From Apteryx mantelli (Eukaryota; Chordata; Aves; Apterygiformes; Apterygidae): a stretch of 64,000 nt of DNA. Positions 1 through 13,300 of the stretch are shown here, in pieces (positions within the stretch are counted from its first letter, which is position 1; every line of letters starts with the position of its first letter). The notes below the pieces were generated by a model, which worked only from the letters and a program-made list of their open reading frames with translations, was not told the origin of the DNA and ran no database searches. Both the position numbers and the translations under genes were made by a program. The DNA lies in NCBI RefSeq assembly GCF_036417845.1, contig NC_089979.1, positions 123,413,415 through 123,477,414 on the forward strand, in the 5' to 3' direction.

Positions 1-2494
1 TTCATCAGATATCAGTTTATCATGATATAGCAGGTGATGAGTATATCTTATTTTTTCCACGGCTTGTTTCCAGAAAACTTGATGAAATCATTAATATTTA
101 ACAGTCTGGGATACAATTCAGCATATACTTCAGAAGTCAGTTTGTGGTACAGAGATATGGATGTATATATAGAGAGAAATGAATGGTAAAAAAGTAATAA
201 AATGATCAAATGTTACGATTGTTCTTTATGCATCTGTGCTCAGGGAAGCAGGTTAATAGATCTTAGAAATAAAAACTAGAGTCACAAAAATTCAGGGCAC
301 TGACATTTCCATTTCAGTATAGTATTTCGCAAATTATGAAAGCAGCAGACTTGTGACCCATACTCAACAAGGCAGTCAGAGCAGAAGTACAGGTCAAATA
401 ATGGTAGTTCTCATTAGAAGATTTCAGTATGCTCCATCAAATGCAACCAGGCTTCAGAGCTGCATTACACAAGTTGTAGGGGAGACATTGTAAGATAATA
501 CTGTTTAAATGCCTTCTGATTTCTGAACCAACACAAAGAAAATATGCATCAACCAACTCCAAGGAGGGATTTTTTGGTTTAAATAAAGCTCCATATTTTC
601 TCTGTTTTACAGAAGTTGATTCAATTAAACTAATCCACTTGTTAACTTTCCATTGGACCAGACATTTTAAGTGCGTCACGAAGAGTGGTTAGAAACACTG
701 GGATATTTCAGGAACTATCTCCCAGTGAAGCCAACACAAGCTGAAGGCAGGCAGCAATTGCCAGGAGACACTCAGCACCTTAACAAACAGATCAGACACT
801 ATGGAAGAAAGATGACAGAAGTCCCCATTCTCTTCTTTATTTTGTGCTGGAGACAAGGCAAACATCTCTGCAACATGCCTGTGGCAAATGAGGGCTCTTC
901 AATAGCACTGATATAAGCTCCTAAGCCTAAACTCCATTCTGGTTTGAGCAGAGCTCTACCAAAAATGAAATGTAATTTTCTCTTTCCTGATACAGTCTTC
1001 CTTTGAAAGCCAATCCACGGCCCCTAAAAAAGGGTGAACAAGCACAGATCTCTGAAGTTCCTCATAGGTTAACGGGAAGCAGGATACAGGCTGAGAAATC
1101 TCACACCTCACAACAAAGGGAAGGCCAGGGATTATGCTGCTGTTGCTGTCTTTAAGCGACCTCTCCTGAGGGCAAGGCTGAAGATCCTGCTGCTGTGGTT
1201 TCTCCCCTGTGTTGTGACTCCACTCCCTAGACATGACAGGCACAGACCAGGCCAAACAGCCACATCTAGGCTGGCAGGTGGGAGAGGGGCGGCAGCACCA
1301 CCCTGAGTGTCCCAGCCATGTGGGGAATGTGAGGTGTGATCCAGTTATGTGTCTCATGCTCACAACAAGAGATGACACCGATCTGTTAAGAACGGCATGC
1401 TCTCATTTTGTACTTCTCAGGCTGGAAAGGAGAGGGAAGGACTAGACAAGAGCAATAAATTCTCCTTCCCTGCACTTCAGAATGCTACTTGGAGTGTTCC
1501 CTGGAAACACTTTGTAGAAGATCCACTTGTTTTCCTCTCAATTTCTTCTTGTCCATGTCAAGAAACGAGCATCTAAAGTCTGTTGTTCCACTGCATAAAA
1601 ACAAAAACAAACAAACAAAACCCCAGGAAGATCTCTACCAACATTTCAAGTCAGTTATTCTTCCACTGTGGGAAAACTCAATATCATCTAAAAGAAAGGA
1701 AAGGAATCATGCCTTTTAATATTACAAGGAGATTATATACAGGAGAAAAACCCACCTCCCAGTTATTCCCAGGGCCAACGCACACCGGAAAAAAAGCCCT
1801 TGGTGTTAGGCCCAGATGCCATTGAATGCCTGGACTCAGATGGTTTGAATTCCACCTACCTCCCTGCACTTGCTCTTGGCTGGCTGTAGTCCAGCAGAAG
1901 CAATAACAGAAAAAGCTAGGCTCCAAACACCAGAGCTTCCCAGGACTGGACTGGGCATGATGCTGGGACCCAGAGCAGCCCAGCAACACAGCCCTCAGCA
2001 TCTCTGCTGGCTAGATTCCCACCTGCAGGAATCTGCAGTTCCCATGGGCACTCAGGACTGCTGCCAGCCCTGCTGCCAGTCACATGGGCCAAAGGAAAAC
2101 TGCCCCAGAGTCATCCACATCTCAAGAGCAATGGGCTGGCATCCCCCACACTATGACAAATAAACAGTAAATGTGCTGGAGTGTACCAGCAAAGATGGAA
2201 GAACCTGGGTCAATGCAGCAAGTTTAAAGCAGGCTTACTGGAGAATCACCTGCTCTAAGGTGGCCAGGCTGAAGCGCATCCTCAACAGTCAAGTGATTAC
2301 AGATATTACTTTCCTACATAATGCCCCGAGGATAATGAAGGAACCATAGCATAAGAAAGGACTTGTCACATTGCCCTCCCTGTCCCCATATGCTGGCTGG
2401 CACCTTATCTGACCACAGAACAATTTTATAACCCAAGAATAAATCTGTTTGAGTACTTCATACTATCTCTTTCTACTGTCCTGCTGTAATAGAT

Positions 2495-2518
2495 GTAATA
2501 AAGCTCTGGCTTTATTAC
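2495..2518. repeat. Perfect 10-bp inverted repeat
   Basis: GTAATAAAGC and GCTTTATTAC flank a TCTG loop. It lies in CMTM7 intron 1. No function is assigned. Confidence 0.8.
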
Positions 2519-2699
2519 TGATACTTAATTCTTTTGTAATATTTGGAACGAACTAAATTTTCTTCAGACACAGCTACCTACCCGCAGAAGTATAAATCCA
2601 GAATGATCCCCAATATTAACAATATCCTGCTCTAAAGGAAAGCCTAATGTTCTGAGCATTAGAGATGCACTTTCATGGACGATGACAGACCAAGGCAAG

Positions 2700-2882
2700 A
2701 GCTGAGTATCAGTGGCTCTTGTGTTCTGACCCCAGTTTTATAACCATTTTATTGTCTGAACTTGAGTAAATCATGTAATTTCTCTGCTTCAGCTCCCCCA
2801 TCCACCAAATGAGGGCTAATAAATACTTCTTATGCATTGTGTCAAAGATTTTCACCCTTAAAACACTTCAGATATGTAAAAT
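2700..2882 (+). repeat. MIR-like SINE relic
   Basis: The order of segments follows the MIR/CORE-SINE body: GTTCTGACCCCAG, then a diverged TGACCTTGGGCAAGT-type box (GAACTTGAGTAAATCATG), TTTCTCTGCTTCAG, CCCCCATCCACCAAATGAGG, AATAAATACTTCT, and AAAACACTTCAGATATG. Identity is judged from memory of the consensus. The copy is heavily diverged, as expected for an element that predates birds. Confidence 0.6.
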
Positions 2883-4336
2883 AGGACAAAAATTTTGAGC
2901 ATTGCTAATAAACCTCTAGGTCAAGATGACTGTTTTCCTTTACAGTGTGAATGAGAACAGATGCCCATCAAAAAAATCCCCTAGACCACAGATGTAATAA
3001 ACAAGCAAAGGTGAAAATATTTATGGAAAAATCTTAAAACATCCAAGGAGGGAGCCACAGAACAAGTACAACAGTAGGAAAAGAAGGTTGTTTTTTGGCG
3101 TGTTGCTTTTGGGTTGATTTGTTGCCACTGCACCATACAAGATAAATAGAAGTGAGTATCCTAGCTCACTGTAAAATGGTAAGTGATATCTATTGCCACT
3201 AATCAGTTATTTACTTACAGTAGACTTTGATACCATGTGTTGGAGAAAAAACAAAAGACATCCCCAGTAAACTCCTGTTTTCTAACTGGAAGCATAACAT
3301 TTAATGCTAAGGCCACTGTTCATCCTATTGACCATTCCTGACTGTTCTTTAATGCACATTATCACTGGCCTGCATCCAGCTGTTCTTTCACAATTCCATT
3401 AATGACTATGGAGTAATGGTTATCCTTTCCCTCTGTGTCTGTAAAACATCCAGTACAGTGGTGGCCTGCTCCCTGCCTGGGACTCCCAGCTGCTTCCATA
3501 GTATTAATAATAATAATCTTCATCTCAGAAGGGAACTGAATGTGGTTTTTGCAATCACAAGATCATATCCTGAACCGATAGGCTGAAACTGCTATTTCAT
3601 TCCCATCACTGTGTAACTTTTAGCTATGGATAATATTTCTTTTTCTATACAGAAAGCAAGATGCGAAGTGCCAGCTAAACTGGAGGAAGGAAACTATGTA
3701 AATAAGAAGCAAAACTGCCTTGAGGTGTGCAGTTCTAGAGAAACACTGTACCTCTTATCTCAAAGAGGTAGCAAACTACTCTGACATATACATTGTCTTG
3801 TATAGTCCACCCAGCACTGCATTATCTTTTCATTTGATTATTTTGCTATGGAACTTCAACCACATTCTTGCTTTTCTTAGAATATTTTATCTTCTTTCCT
3901 GACTGTACTCCCTTCTTCTTCTGCTTTATTTTCCCAGAAGAGATTGTATTGTGTCTTAGTTTCTGCCTCCAGCGTTTTTTTTCCTTTTTTATGCTACTCA
4001 TTATTCCCTTTTTTCTTTCCCTACTTTATACTCCATACTTCCTCTGTTTTATAGCTCTCATTCTCCCTGATCCAAATTTCCCTCTCTACATGCAATTGTG
4101 CCATAATTCCCTCTTTTAATATATACTATTTATCTTCCCCACTCCCTTGCATCAGGATCTGCACTGCAATTAGGTAAAAAATTATTTCCAATAGTGAGGT
4201 ACAGTTTGATCCAGTTACCCAACATTGTCAATTCCAAAAGCAATTACCACCCTTCCTACTCTGCCGCTTTGTGTGGTACCAGCAGAAAGTACTATATGGT
4301 GAATGGAATCAGGGGACTGACGCGGCTACAAAATGA

Positions 4337-4396
4337 GTGTGTGTGTGCACGCATGTGTGCATGTGTGCGTGTGTGTGTGTGTGTGTGTGCACACGC
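4337..4396. repeat. (TG)n microsatellite with TGCA interruptions
   Basis: About 60 bp of alternating TG is interrupted by CACGCA and GCATG segments, ending in GCACACGC. Alternating purine-pyrimidine sequence of this kind can adopt Z-DNA. Confidence 0.9.
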
Positions 4397-7300
4397 CTGC
4401 CTGTCTGTGAATTATTTGTCAAGCTGTATCAGTTCTCTAATCCAGTTCATGGTGCAGCAACACCAACTCTTGGGCTAGTGAAGGAAGAAAGGTGACAGAA
4501 AGAGAGGAACAAGCAGCCAGGAGAAGAAGAAACGAGGATGTTCTTTTTTGGTGACAGTGCCAGGCAAAGTGCATATGAAACTATAAGTCTTAGAAGCCCA
4601 CTAGCCAAAAGCATCATTTAAAAAGCAGGTGCACAAGCAAACATCACATTATTTCAGAGCACCATCCAGGAGAAAAAGTTGAAGGGGCAGGATTCAGCTG
4701 TACAAATACTGCAGGCAGGAGCACTAATTCACCAATCTTCAACTTGCAGTTGGCAGTATCTGGAAAATCTGAAAGTGCTTTTCCTTTCCCATCCATCTCT
4801 GACAATTTAACCCTCTAGAAACCATAAATAGCCTTTTTTTTTCCCCCAGATGCTGTAAACGGCATGGAGAGGAGGGCTTCTGCTGCAACTGCTAGAGCAC
4901 TAGTGAACCCTTGCACTGCTTTAATCCTCCTTCCATTTTCTCATTATTGAAAAAAGGAGGAATTGGGGAACCAGTTATCTTTTGGTATATTTTTTCCTGA
5001 ACAACCTTGCTTGAGTTTTCTACCAGAAAACAGCTTCACCAATTAACTTTTGAAAGAAAGGAGATTACCTGACAATATGAGTCAAAGTGAATCTGAAAAG
5101 ATGATGATCCTGAGTACTACCTGTGAAACTGATAAAAAGCGGCTGATTTCCACTCTCTTAAAACTTCCCCAAGTTCCAGTGCAAGCAACAGCACAAAAGC
5201 TGTCTGTCTACAGACTTGGGGCAAGGGACAGCACTGAGTTGCATCCAAATTTTATCATAGCTTTTTTAAAAAACAATGTAAGAGCTAGATACTTTTTTTT
5301 TTTTTAATGAAAGAAGTCAGCTTCCAGCTTGTGACAGCCAAGATAGTGAGTGGAATTTTCCAACCCTAAGCGTGCCAATTAGGATAACCATGCACTGTTT
5401 AGGTGTCTCACACAGAGGAGCAATGTCACTGACTTCAGCCGTACATTTCCAAATGTTACACCTCAACACAGGGAAGCAACACATGCATATTATTAATTAT
5501 GATTTTCTGGATGGAAACAAACAGTTTGCTTGAACAGCTTCCCAAACCAGGAAGATGGGCAAAGCTCAGGCCAAGGTTACAAATGTAGTTCATGCAAGAC
5601 TGGTTCGGTTCATTTAAACAACAAAGCTGTCTGCTGCTGTAATCAATATTTTCTTCTTCTAGAGTGGTGTTGGAAATGCGAGCTGTAACAGCTGAGCCTC
5701 CACTAAAAAGAGAAAAAGAAGATAAAGAATCCAGTCAATTTAAAACTTCACTAATGACAGATGAAATCAGCTGCCTGCAAGTGCATAGTTCTATGAAGCT
5801 GTCAGTCTTTGGTTGCACAATAATCTCTCAGCCCCCATGTCTGGGCAGATTTCCTTTTCGTCTGGCTGCTTTGCTAAAATATAGAGGCTGCCTGGCCTCA
5901 GATAAGTGATTTCTCTTGTGCACCACCATCCACAGGCTATTTACTGAAGATAAAAATGGTGGGAGGGTGAGAAGGCAGTGAACCGATCTTATTCGGATTC
6001 TCTAAGATTCAGATAGGAGGACTATCCTAATTACAGCCAGGTGGTATTCTTTATCTATTAATAAGAAGGTTTTTTTAATCTGTTCAGACACAGGCCTCAG
6101 TGGTAAAAAGCATGTGAGGTAGTCACAGAGCCAGTATAAATGACATTCTTAAAGAGCCCTTGCTATGGGATGCTAGCCATGATCACTAAAAAGGCAATAC
6201 TTTGTAATGACCAGCTACGCTTAAGTTGTGCCTACCAATGGTCACAGTGTGTGCAGCACTTCAGTTCCACCACTGTCAGCTTAACTCCCTTCTCCCTGCT
6301 GCCCCTGCCTCAGTCCCCAGAGCTGCTTGCACCACCACTGCATCACACTGAAAGACACCATGCAATACCCTAAGTTATTTACTGAGAGAACTTTATAATT
6401 CCATTGCAAAGAACATGCTGTATCCTGATCAGGCAGTGAATTAATTTAAAAAAAAACAAAAAACAATGCAAGCTTGTTACCAACACCAATCTCCTCATTT
6501 TATTTCTTTTCTCTCCAATAGAATATTAACAGATTTAGGTTCTGTTTTGTTTTATAAACCAAACTAAATTAAAAACATTTCAACTGTAAAATCACTAAAT
6601 TTTTCCAATCTGTATAAAAAGACACACCCACAAAACTCAAAATATTGCAGCAATATGTAAGAAATAATTGAGTAACATGGAGCCATATACAAGTCACAAA
6701 CAGTTCCCAAAATACACAGAACTCATTGCAAAACAGTATTAATGGCACAGCTAACTTTTAGCATGCCTGCAAAGGATACAAATAGAATTTTAAATGCAGC
6801 AAATGCTCTAGTAGGGTTTTAATTTTTGGGAAGAGCTTTCCTTTAAACCTCAAAGAGGCCTTTTCAGATACCCGCAATGCATAATGATACTATTCTGAAC
6901 AAAGCCAGAAGACCCCTATACTTTGTGAATACGTAGCTTGTCCATATATTAATAAGTTACTTATCTGTGCAGGCACTGGCCCCTGTGTAACAGCTAGCCT
7001 GCCATCCTCTGGCCTCTCCCATCTTCCCAATCAAATCATGATCCCCAAGTTTATAGATGAACTTGCAGTTCCAGGTAAGAGCAGGAACATATCCTCTATG
7101 ATTGGTTTTCTCTGCAGAAGCACAGACACAATCACTAGCCCAGCCTATGATTTCTGCCCTTCTCCCAGGCCAGGTACTGGCTGTGGTGCTAGCTGGAAAC
7201 CTGCACCCCACACCGCCAAGCCAACTGCCCATTTAGAGAAGACTACCTGATTGCTACAAAGAGCATGCAGGTGTGTTGCTCCTTTCATATTTCATTCCAC

Positions 7301-10300
7301 TGTGGGAGACTGCCCTTTTCATGGTAAGGAGGATCCCTATATGAAAACTATCCCTCAGAAAACTATAGGAAGTAAAAAAATTGTAAAAGACTTGAATTTC
7401 CAGAGTCATCTAATGCTAAGACAAGGATCTGGTGATAGCAACAAAAAAAATGGAGGGACGAATATAACCAAGTCTCTGCAGACTCAGAAACTCCACAGCA
7501 AATGGTGATTGTTACTTCTCTCCTCTGCAAGGCAAACATTTCCAACATCTAGATCCTCATGGAGAGCCGTGTTAACTGTTCTCTTTGTCCGGTAAACCTG
7601 AGACAGACAAATACAGACAGAATGACAAGAAGAGACAGCTCACAAGTGTGGGAGGTTTGTGTGAACAGAGAAAGACTGCCTCAGCACCAAAGGTGTTTCT
7701 GAGACGAGAAGGTAAAGGACTGAGAGAAGAGAGCTGCAGGCCAACAAAAAGGGGTGTTGATAGCTAAAAGGTTTGAGCTGTCTTAAGAACTGGCAGAAGA
7801 GTGTCTCTTCATCCAGAAGGGAAAACAGCAATGACCTAAAGGAATATACATGCCATGGAGATACAAAGACACACAAGGGATATAAATATTGCTGGAGAAT
7901 CTCATCCTTTGCAGCTGTTGATGCAGAGCAGCAACAAAGTTCACCAACCCTGGGTCTGGAGAAGGAGTCTGCCTAGGGGGCAGGAGATAGCCCACCTCGC
8001 CTGCCATACATCATCCTAGTCTGCTGGGAAGAAGAGCTCCTTGCAGGAGCAAAGCACCTCTCAAACCCTACTCTGAAGCATTCTCAGCATACATTGCTTG
8101 GGATATTTGTACTGCTTGCCCTTTAAAAACCCAATAAAGTCCCATATTTTAAGTTATATACAATATAGAAAGAGCTTGATCCTCACCTGTTAGCCATAGT
8201 GCTCTTCTACATAAAATTTAAAGCTGTCCAAAATAAGATCTACCAACCATGTGTGGCAATACCACCTACAGAGAAGGAGCCCAGGTTGGCTGGCCAACCA
8301 AATCCTCAGACTGGCTGTGTGCTTGAAGCCCAAGGTATACAAAGTTTATAATTAACAAACATCCATAAGCCCCGCACAACAGCTCTGCAGAGTTTGTCCC
8401 TTCATCCGGATATCCAATACGCATCTAATAGCACACAGCTACTTAAAACTCAAATAGGAACGTATAATACGAAAACCGTATCTCATGGCAACAAGCGTGC
8501 TAGCAGCCTATCAAACTAGATGCACAAAAAAGGCATCTCATCTTCCTGAAAGTTGTTACTGAGATAAAGAATACCTTGCAAACAGCTCACGAAGGTCTCA
8601 GTGCTTGTGCCTCCTAACCCTCGGCAAGCAATCTGTTCATCACTTGCCCTTACAGATGCTGCTCACAACACAACCTATTCTCACTGTCTGAGGCATTTAT
8701 CGCTTGACTGATTCAAATCTTCAGTTAACACCTGCCATCTGCTCTTCCCTACCCCAGAGAACACCACACTGTCATCTGGCAGTTGCATAGACAGCAGTTG
8801 AAAAGTTCCTATCTGTCATCTCCAGCAAAGGTTTTGTTAGCCATGGCAACAGAGCCTTAAGCAAGGTTTTCTCAGATAAGAGGAGGACTGTTTACATCAT
8901 GGAGGTCTAAGTTGTTAGCTGTGCTGGCACATCATGCTTTTCATCAGGGAAAACAGGTGAGAGCTCCCAAAAATGCTAACACCATGGCAATTTCCAGATC
9001 AACCAGCATTGTCACTAGCGAACCCGGGCTGATGGATTACACTGTGCCTTAGTGCACAAGAGAACCACCTTTTCTATGTGCAAACACTGATGATTGGCAA
9101 GGAGCCAGAGCAGAAATTAAGGACAATAAATGAGGGGGAAAATGAAAATAGATGAGATTCCCCTGTGGGACTGGCTGAACTGACAGCTTTCAGTGACTGC
9201 CTGGAGACTGGCAGGCCTTATAAACATGCTGCAACAGCACTCACAAGTCTACAAGGGAGCTTCACTCAAGTAGTCTACAGGCTCTATTAGCCAGCAGGTG
9301 ACAAACAGCAACTGGGAATTCTGGATTTCCCACATAGATGAGAGAGCTTTCAAAGTGGCCTTCCCAGTTCTGGGGTAAGCTTGATTACAGACTTGCAGGA
9401 AAATCTGCTAAATTTTTCTGTAGTTTTGCAACTGCTGCCGGTCATCTCAGGTTAACAGCATACTTCTCCTCCAGCAGTCAATGCATGTTTCTGGAGCTCA
9501 GAAATGACACAATGCAGAATGAAAATGTTCCAAGAAAAGTCCCTCTTGAAGAAGCTTCTCAATCTTGTCATTGTTGCATTTCCATTTTCCTTAAGTCAAG
9601 CTGTGAGCAGGAGAGAGGAAGCCATAAATGTAGCAGCCACTGCTAGTGTTGCAAGAACAGCAGCCAAATTTGCTTTGGCTTTGAAAGCTGCAGTCACCTG
9701 GCTTTGACAAGTCAGACATATCTGTACTCACCATTACATTCATCAAATTACCACCATCACAGTGCAGGGAATTGTTTCAGCTTTAACAATCCCTTAAGCA
9801 TCTGAAGTTACTCAAAAAAGAGGAAGATTACAGGAGAGTGCAAAGGAAAACACGGCAGTTTTAGAGTTTGATCTCTGTGTACAGAAAGTGGCAACTTCTG
9901 GCTGCTGTGCACTTCCCATCTCACCACAAAACAGGAGGACAATGACACGGTGCACATGGTGTGAAAAACAGCACGAAGGAGACACCCAACCACAATGCTG
10001 AGCGAATACCTCACAGGAACTCCCCGGGGAAGAGGCAGAGGAAACACTTACTCATAGTGAGTAAACACTGTCTGGCTTTTGGGGACAATACTGCTTCACA
10101 CAGGCAATGCAAAGCAGTTACATAACCAAGTCTCATTCTCAGGGATGCTGCCCTCACTGAGATATGTCTGTAGCTTTTCTGGGTCATGCTGAGACATGAG
10201 AGCTTGTTCCAAGATCTGCAGCCAGGGAATACTGCAAAGGATCTGCTTCACAAGACCTGATTTACTATTTACAGCATCCAAGCTGCTAAAAGACCACACT

Positions 10301-13300
10301 TTCAAAGGACTGATCCCCTGGTTTCCATTTCTCTATGGCAGGGGAGGATTTTCAAAGGACCACTATCTTCAAGGACAGCGAAGAGAGGGAATGGACAGCA
10401 TTTGCACTTCTCAAAGGAAAGTCACAGGGCAGTAAGAACCCATGCTTTTTGCCACATTCAATTATTCACAGACACCATGTACATGTAATTAAAATTTTTA
10501 AATGGCATTTGCAAATCTAACTTCCCATAAAACAAATGGGCCAGGAAACCACTGATAATACATCACTCTGCTCTTTCAAGCATACTAAACATATGTCTCA
10601 GGTGATGTGGTAAATTTCTAGGCTTCATTTCCTTTTTTTGGTTTTGGAAAACAGATTTGCTAGCTCTTGTTCAGTCACCTCTGTACATAAAGCACTACAT
10701 GCAATAAGGTTGCTAATGAGTGTATTGCAACAAACCCTAAAGGATGGGTCAACTGAGCAATGCAAGGTAGCTCCAACTTCATGCTCGTAGGAAGCCTATT
10801 CTGGGCTACAGATAAAACATTCACTGACACATTCGGAACAGAGATTTACAGTGTTTTACAAAGAGTGCTACTGTCCTTTTACAAAATGTATTGGAGTCAA
10901 TTCTTAGCCCTCTAGAGTAGTTTAAATATCAGAATAATTACTAGTCTCTTCTTTGCTGAAAGAGACAGAAATTAAACCGAAAGAATAAAATCTTCCCCTG
11001 CCCAAGAAAGAAAAGTGACTAAATTCTTAGCTTGTGGTTTGAAGCATACGGAGCCAATTCAGGCTTATGTGGCCCCTTGCCCTTATACCACAGCCACTTG
11101 CTCTTGCTGACAACAGCCTGCATGGCTGCACTGTACCCTAAAAAAATCTCAGGGAAAGAAGAAAAAAGAAAAGAGAGGTGAGGTAAAGCTACATCAGTTC
11201 CCTGTTTGGTTTTCTGTGTAACCTTACAACCAGCTGCATCACCACAATTGAGAGGAAGCACAGAGGTGGGATGGAAAAGGAAAATACCTTAAATTGGTGT
11301 TGCCTCTGAAGTTTTAAATCGTCAAACTGTGGCCTTGCCAACCCACCATCAAGCACTCCTTGCTTAAGACAGGGAGCACACACTGCTCGCTCCCAGCTCA
11401 TATGCAAATCCCCAGGCAGAAACTGTAAAGTGGCCACCCAGAGCAGAGGTGTGGAAAAAATACAGCTGGCCAAGCCAGTGGGTTTCAATGATCTGAGTGT
11501 GGAAATAACAACAGGATTTCCCAGACCTATTGGTTTTAATTACCAGGCTTGATCATTCCTCACTGAAGAGCTCCTGCTTAATCTGGAGCCATCTTAGACT
11601 TCAGTGAAACATTTTTCTCTCTCTGACCAGCATGCCAAGGAAGTTCCCTTCACTGCAGCAGCTTCTAGCAGAACAAGAAAAGCAATCAGCAGCTACAACA
11701 TATAGCTTTCACCTTGGCCTCAAAGAATAACTTTGCTGCTAAAAAGCAAAGTCCCGTTTCTTATTGCTTAGACAACAGTTTGTCACACAGTTGAAGACTG
11801 AAGATACTTGCCAGTTTGGGGGTCGGTTTTCCTAAATTATCATCTTTGCAAATGTGAAATTTCTACTTCCTTCATGCCTCAAAATAAGACTTTTTGTATA
11901 ATATGTCACGACTTTGCTGATGGCCACATCAGGCATAATTTTTCATGTTTTCTGTTATCAGTGAGATGAAAAGTCAAGCACAACACAGAACTGTTTGTAT
12001 CTAAGCTTTGTAGGTTATAATCTAGCAATTTTCAGCCAAGCTTGTTACTTCTGGCCATTATTTTCCCTTGGAAGAACTACAGACAGAGTGATAGTAAGGG
12101 AAAATACTATCTATATAGGCGCAAGAGATAAGCTTAGAGTTTCAACATCTCTGTATACCATCAGAATTTCTCTCTTCTGACAGAACAGCATTATTTGCTA
12201 CATGACAAAACCATAGAGTCACCGACACACTGCTGCAAAGAATTAGATGATTTACTTGAATCCCCTCCATGGATGGAAAGGCACTTCAGGCTCAAAGTCA
12301 AGAGAAAAGATTGAGTAACTCTCAAATTGTTCCAAACAGCAATGCTCATTTTTGTGAATCGCCTTTTCCTGTATCAATGGTTTTGATCAGGATTTTTTTC
12401 TTCTAGTAACAGGTTGTGTCTTCTTTTCATATTTTAATATCTTCTGAATGTAGGTCTCCAGTAAACTTGGTTGATCTCATCCAACAGATTCAGAAGTTGA
12501 TCTTGGCTCCAGCAACTTAACTATCAGCATTTTCTAGCTTTCAGTGCTTGACATCTTTATATTCTCTTGAATAGCATTATTTGAATGTATGTTAGTATAG
12601 GAATAACCCAAAGAAGTTTCAGCACACTTCTAAGTTACTCACATTAGAACTAAAGACTGCCTTATTTGCCATCAAGTATGGCAAAATTATAAGACATCAA
12701 GTATGTAATTGCTTTTGTCAAGACACAACTTGAAAATGAAATATATACTCAGCAGGAGAGCTTTATCTTTTGCTATCCCCTTAGCACTTTTATCAAGTTA
12801 AAAATGATGTTGTTAAGTCAACTTCTATTGGTTTTATTCTTTTTTAGCCTGCTATCGTTCGTAAAATTTTTTTGCAATCTTGAGAAAGTAATTGTGATTT
12901 TCTTCTCTTATACCTAGTAAGCATTCCTCTCTTTCCTGGTTCAGACTGAGCTGAAAGTATCAGTACTGTTTTTAACACTCTATAAGCTGAAGCCGTGCTT
13001 ACTGTGCCAGAACTATTGTCTGTTGAGCAACAATAGCAGTATTGTGGGAACAACAGCCTTCGGTCTGCACTGTGGCCAAAGTTAGCTTGGCCCAACCTGA
13101 AGGGGGGGAAAGAAAAGCAAAAAAGGCCATGTGCCACCTTTGTGCCCCTCAGAGTCCAGAAGCAAGGAACAAAGTCATCCTTGGTTTGAGAAGTCTGAAA
13201 GCCCTGCACAAGCACATCCTGTGCCACAAATGCTCTCCCTGTGCACACAAGCTCTGAACACTTTTTTTCTCTCTTCAGTCTGTCCTGGTCACACTCTGGT

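Noticed and set aside
956-1378. 140-codon minus-strand frame
   Set aside because: No domain, no membrane helices fitting CMTM7, and an overlapping plus-strand frame of similar quality.
11402-11409. Octamer ATGCAAAT in CMTM7 intron 1, tempting because of the B-cell role of CMTM7
   Set aside because: The same 8-mer also occurs near 24.52 kb and 31.76 kb; an isolated 8-bp match in 64 kb is expected by chance.
12205-12400. Possible CR1 start (CATAGAGTCACCGA...)
   Set aside because: A single short resemblance to the tcatagaatcacagaatgg motif without the rest of the element.
12844-13248. 134-codon minus-strand frame in CMTM7 intron 1
   Set aside because: It does not resemble CMTM7 exons or any family I recognise; length is compatible with chance.
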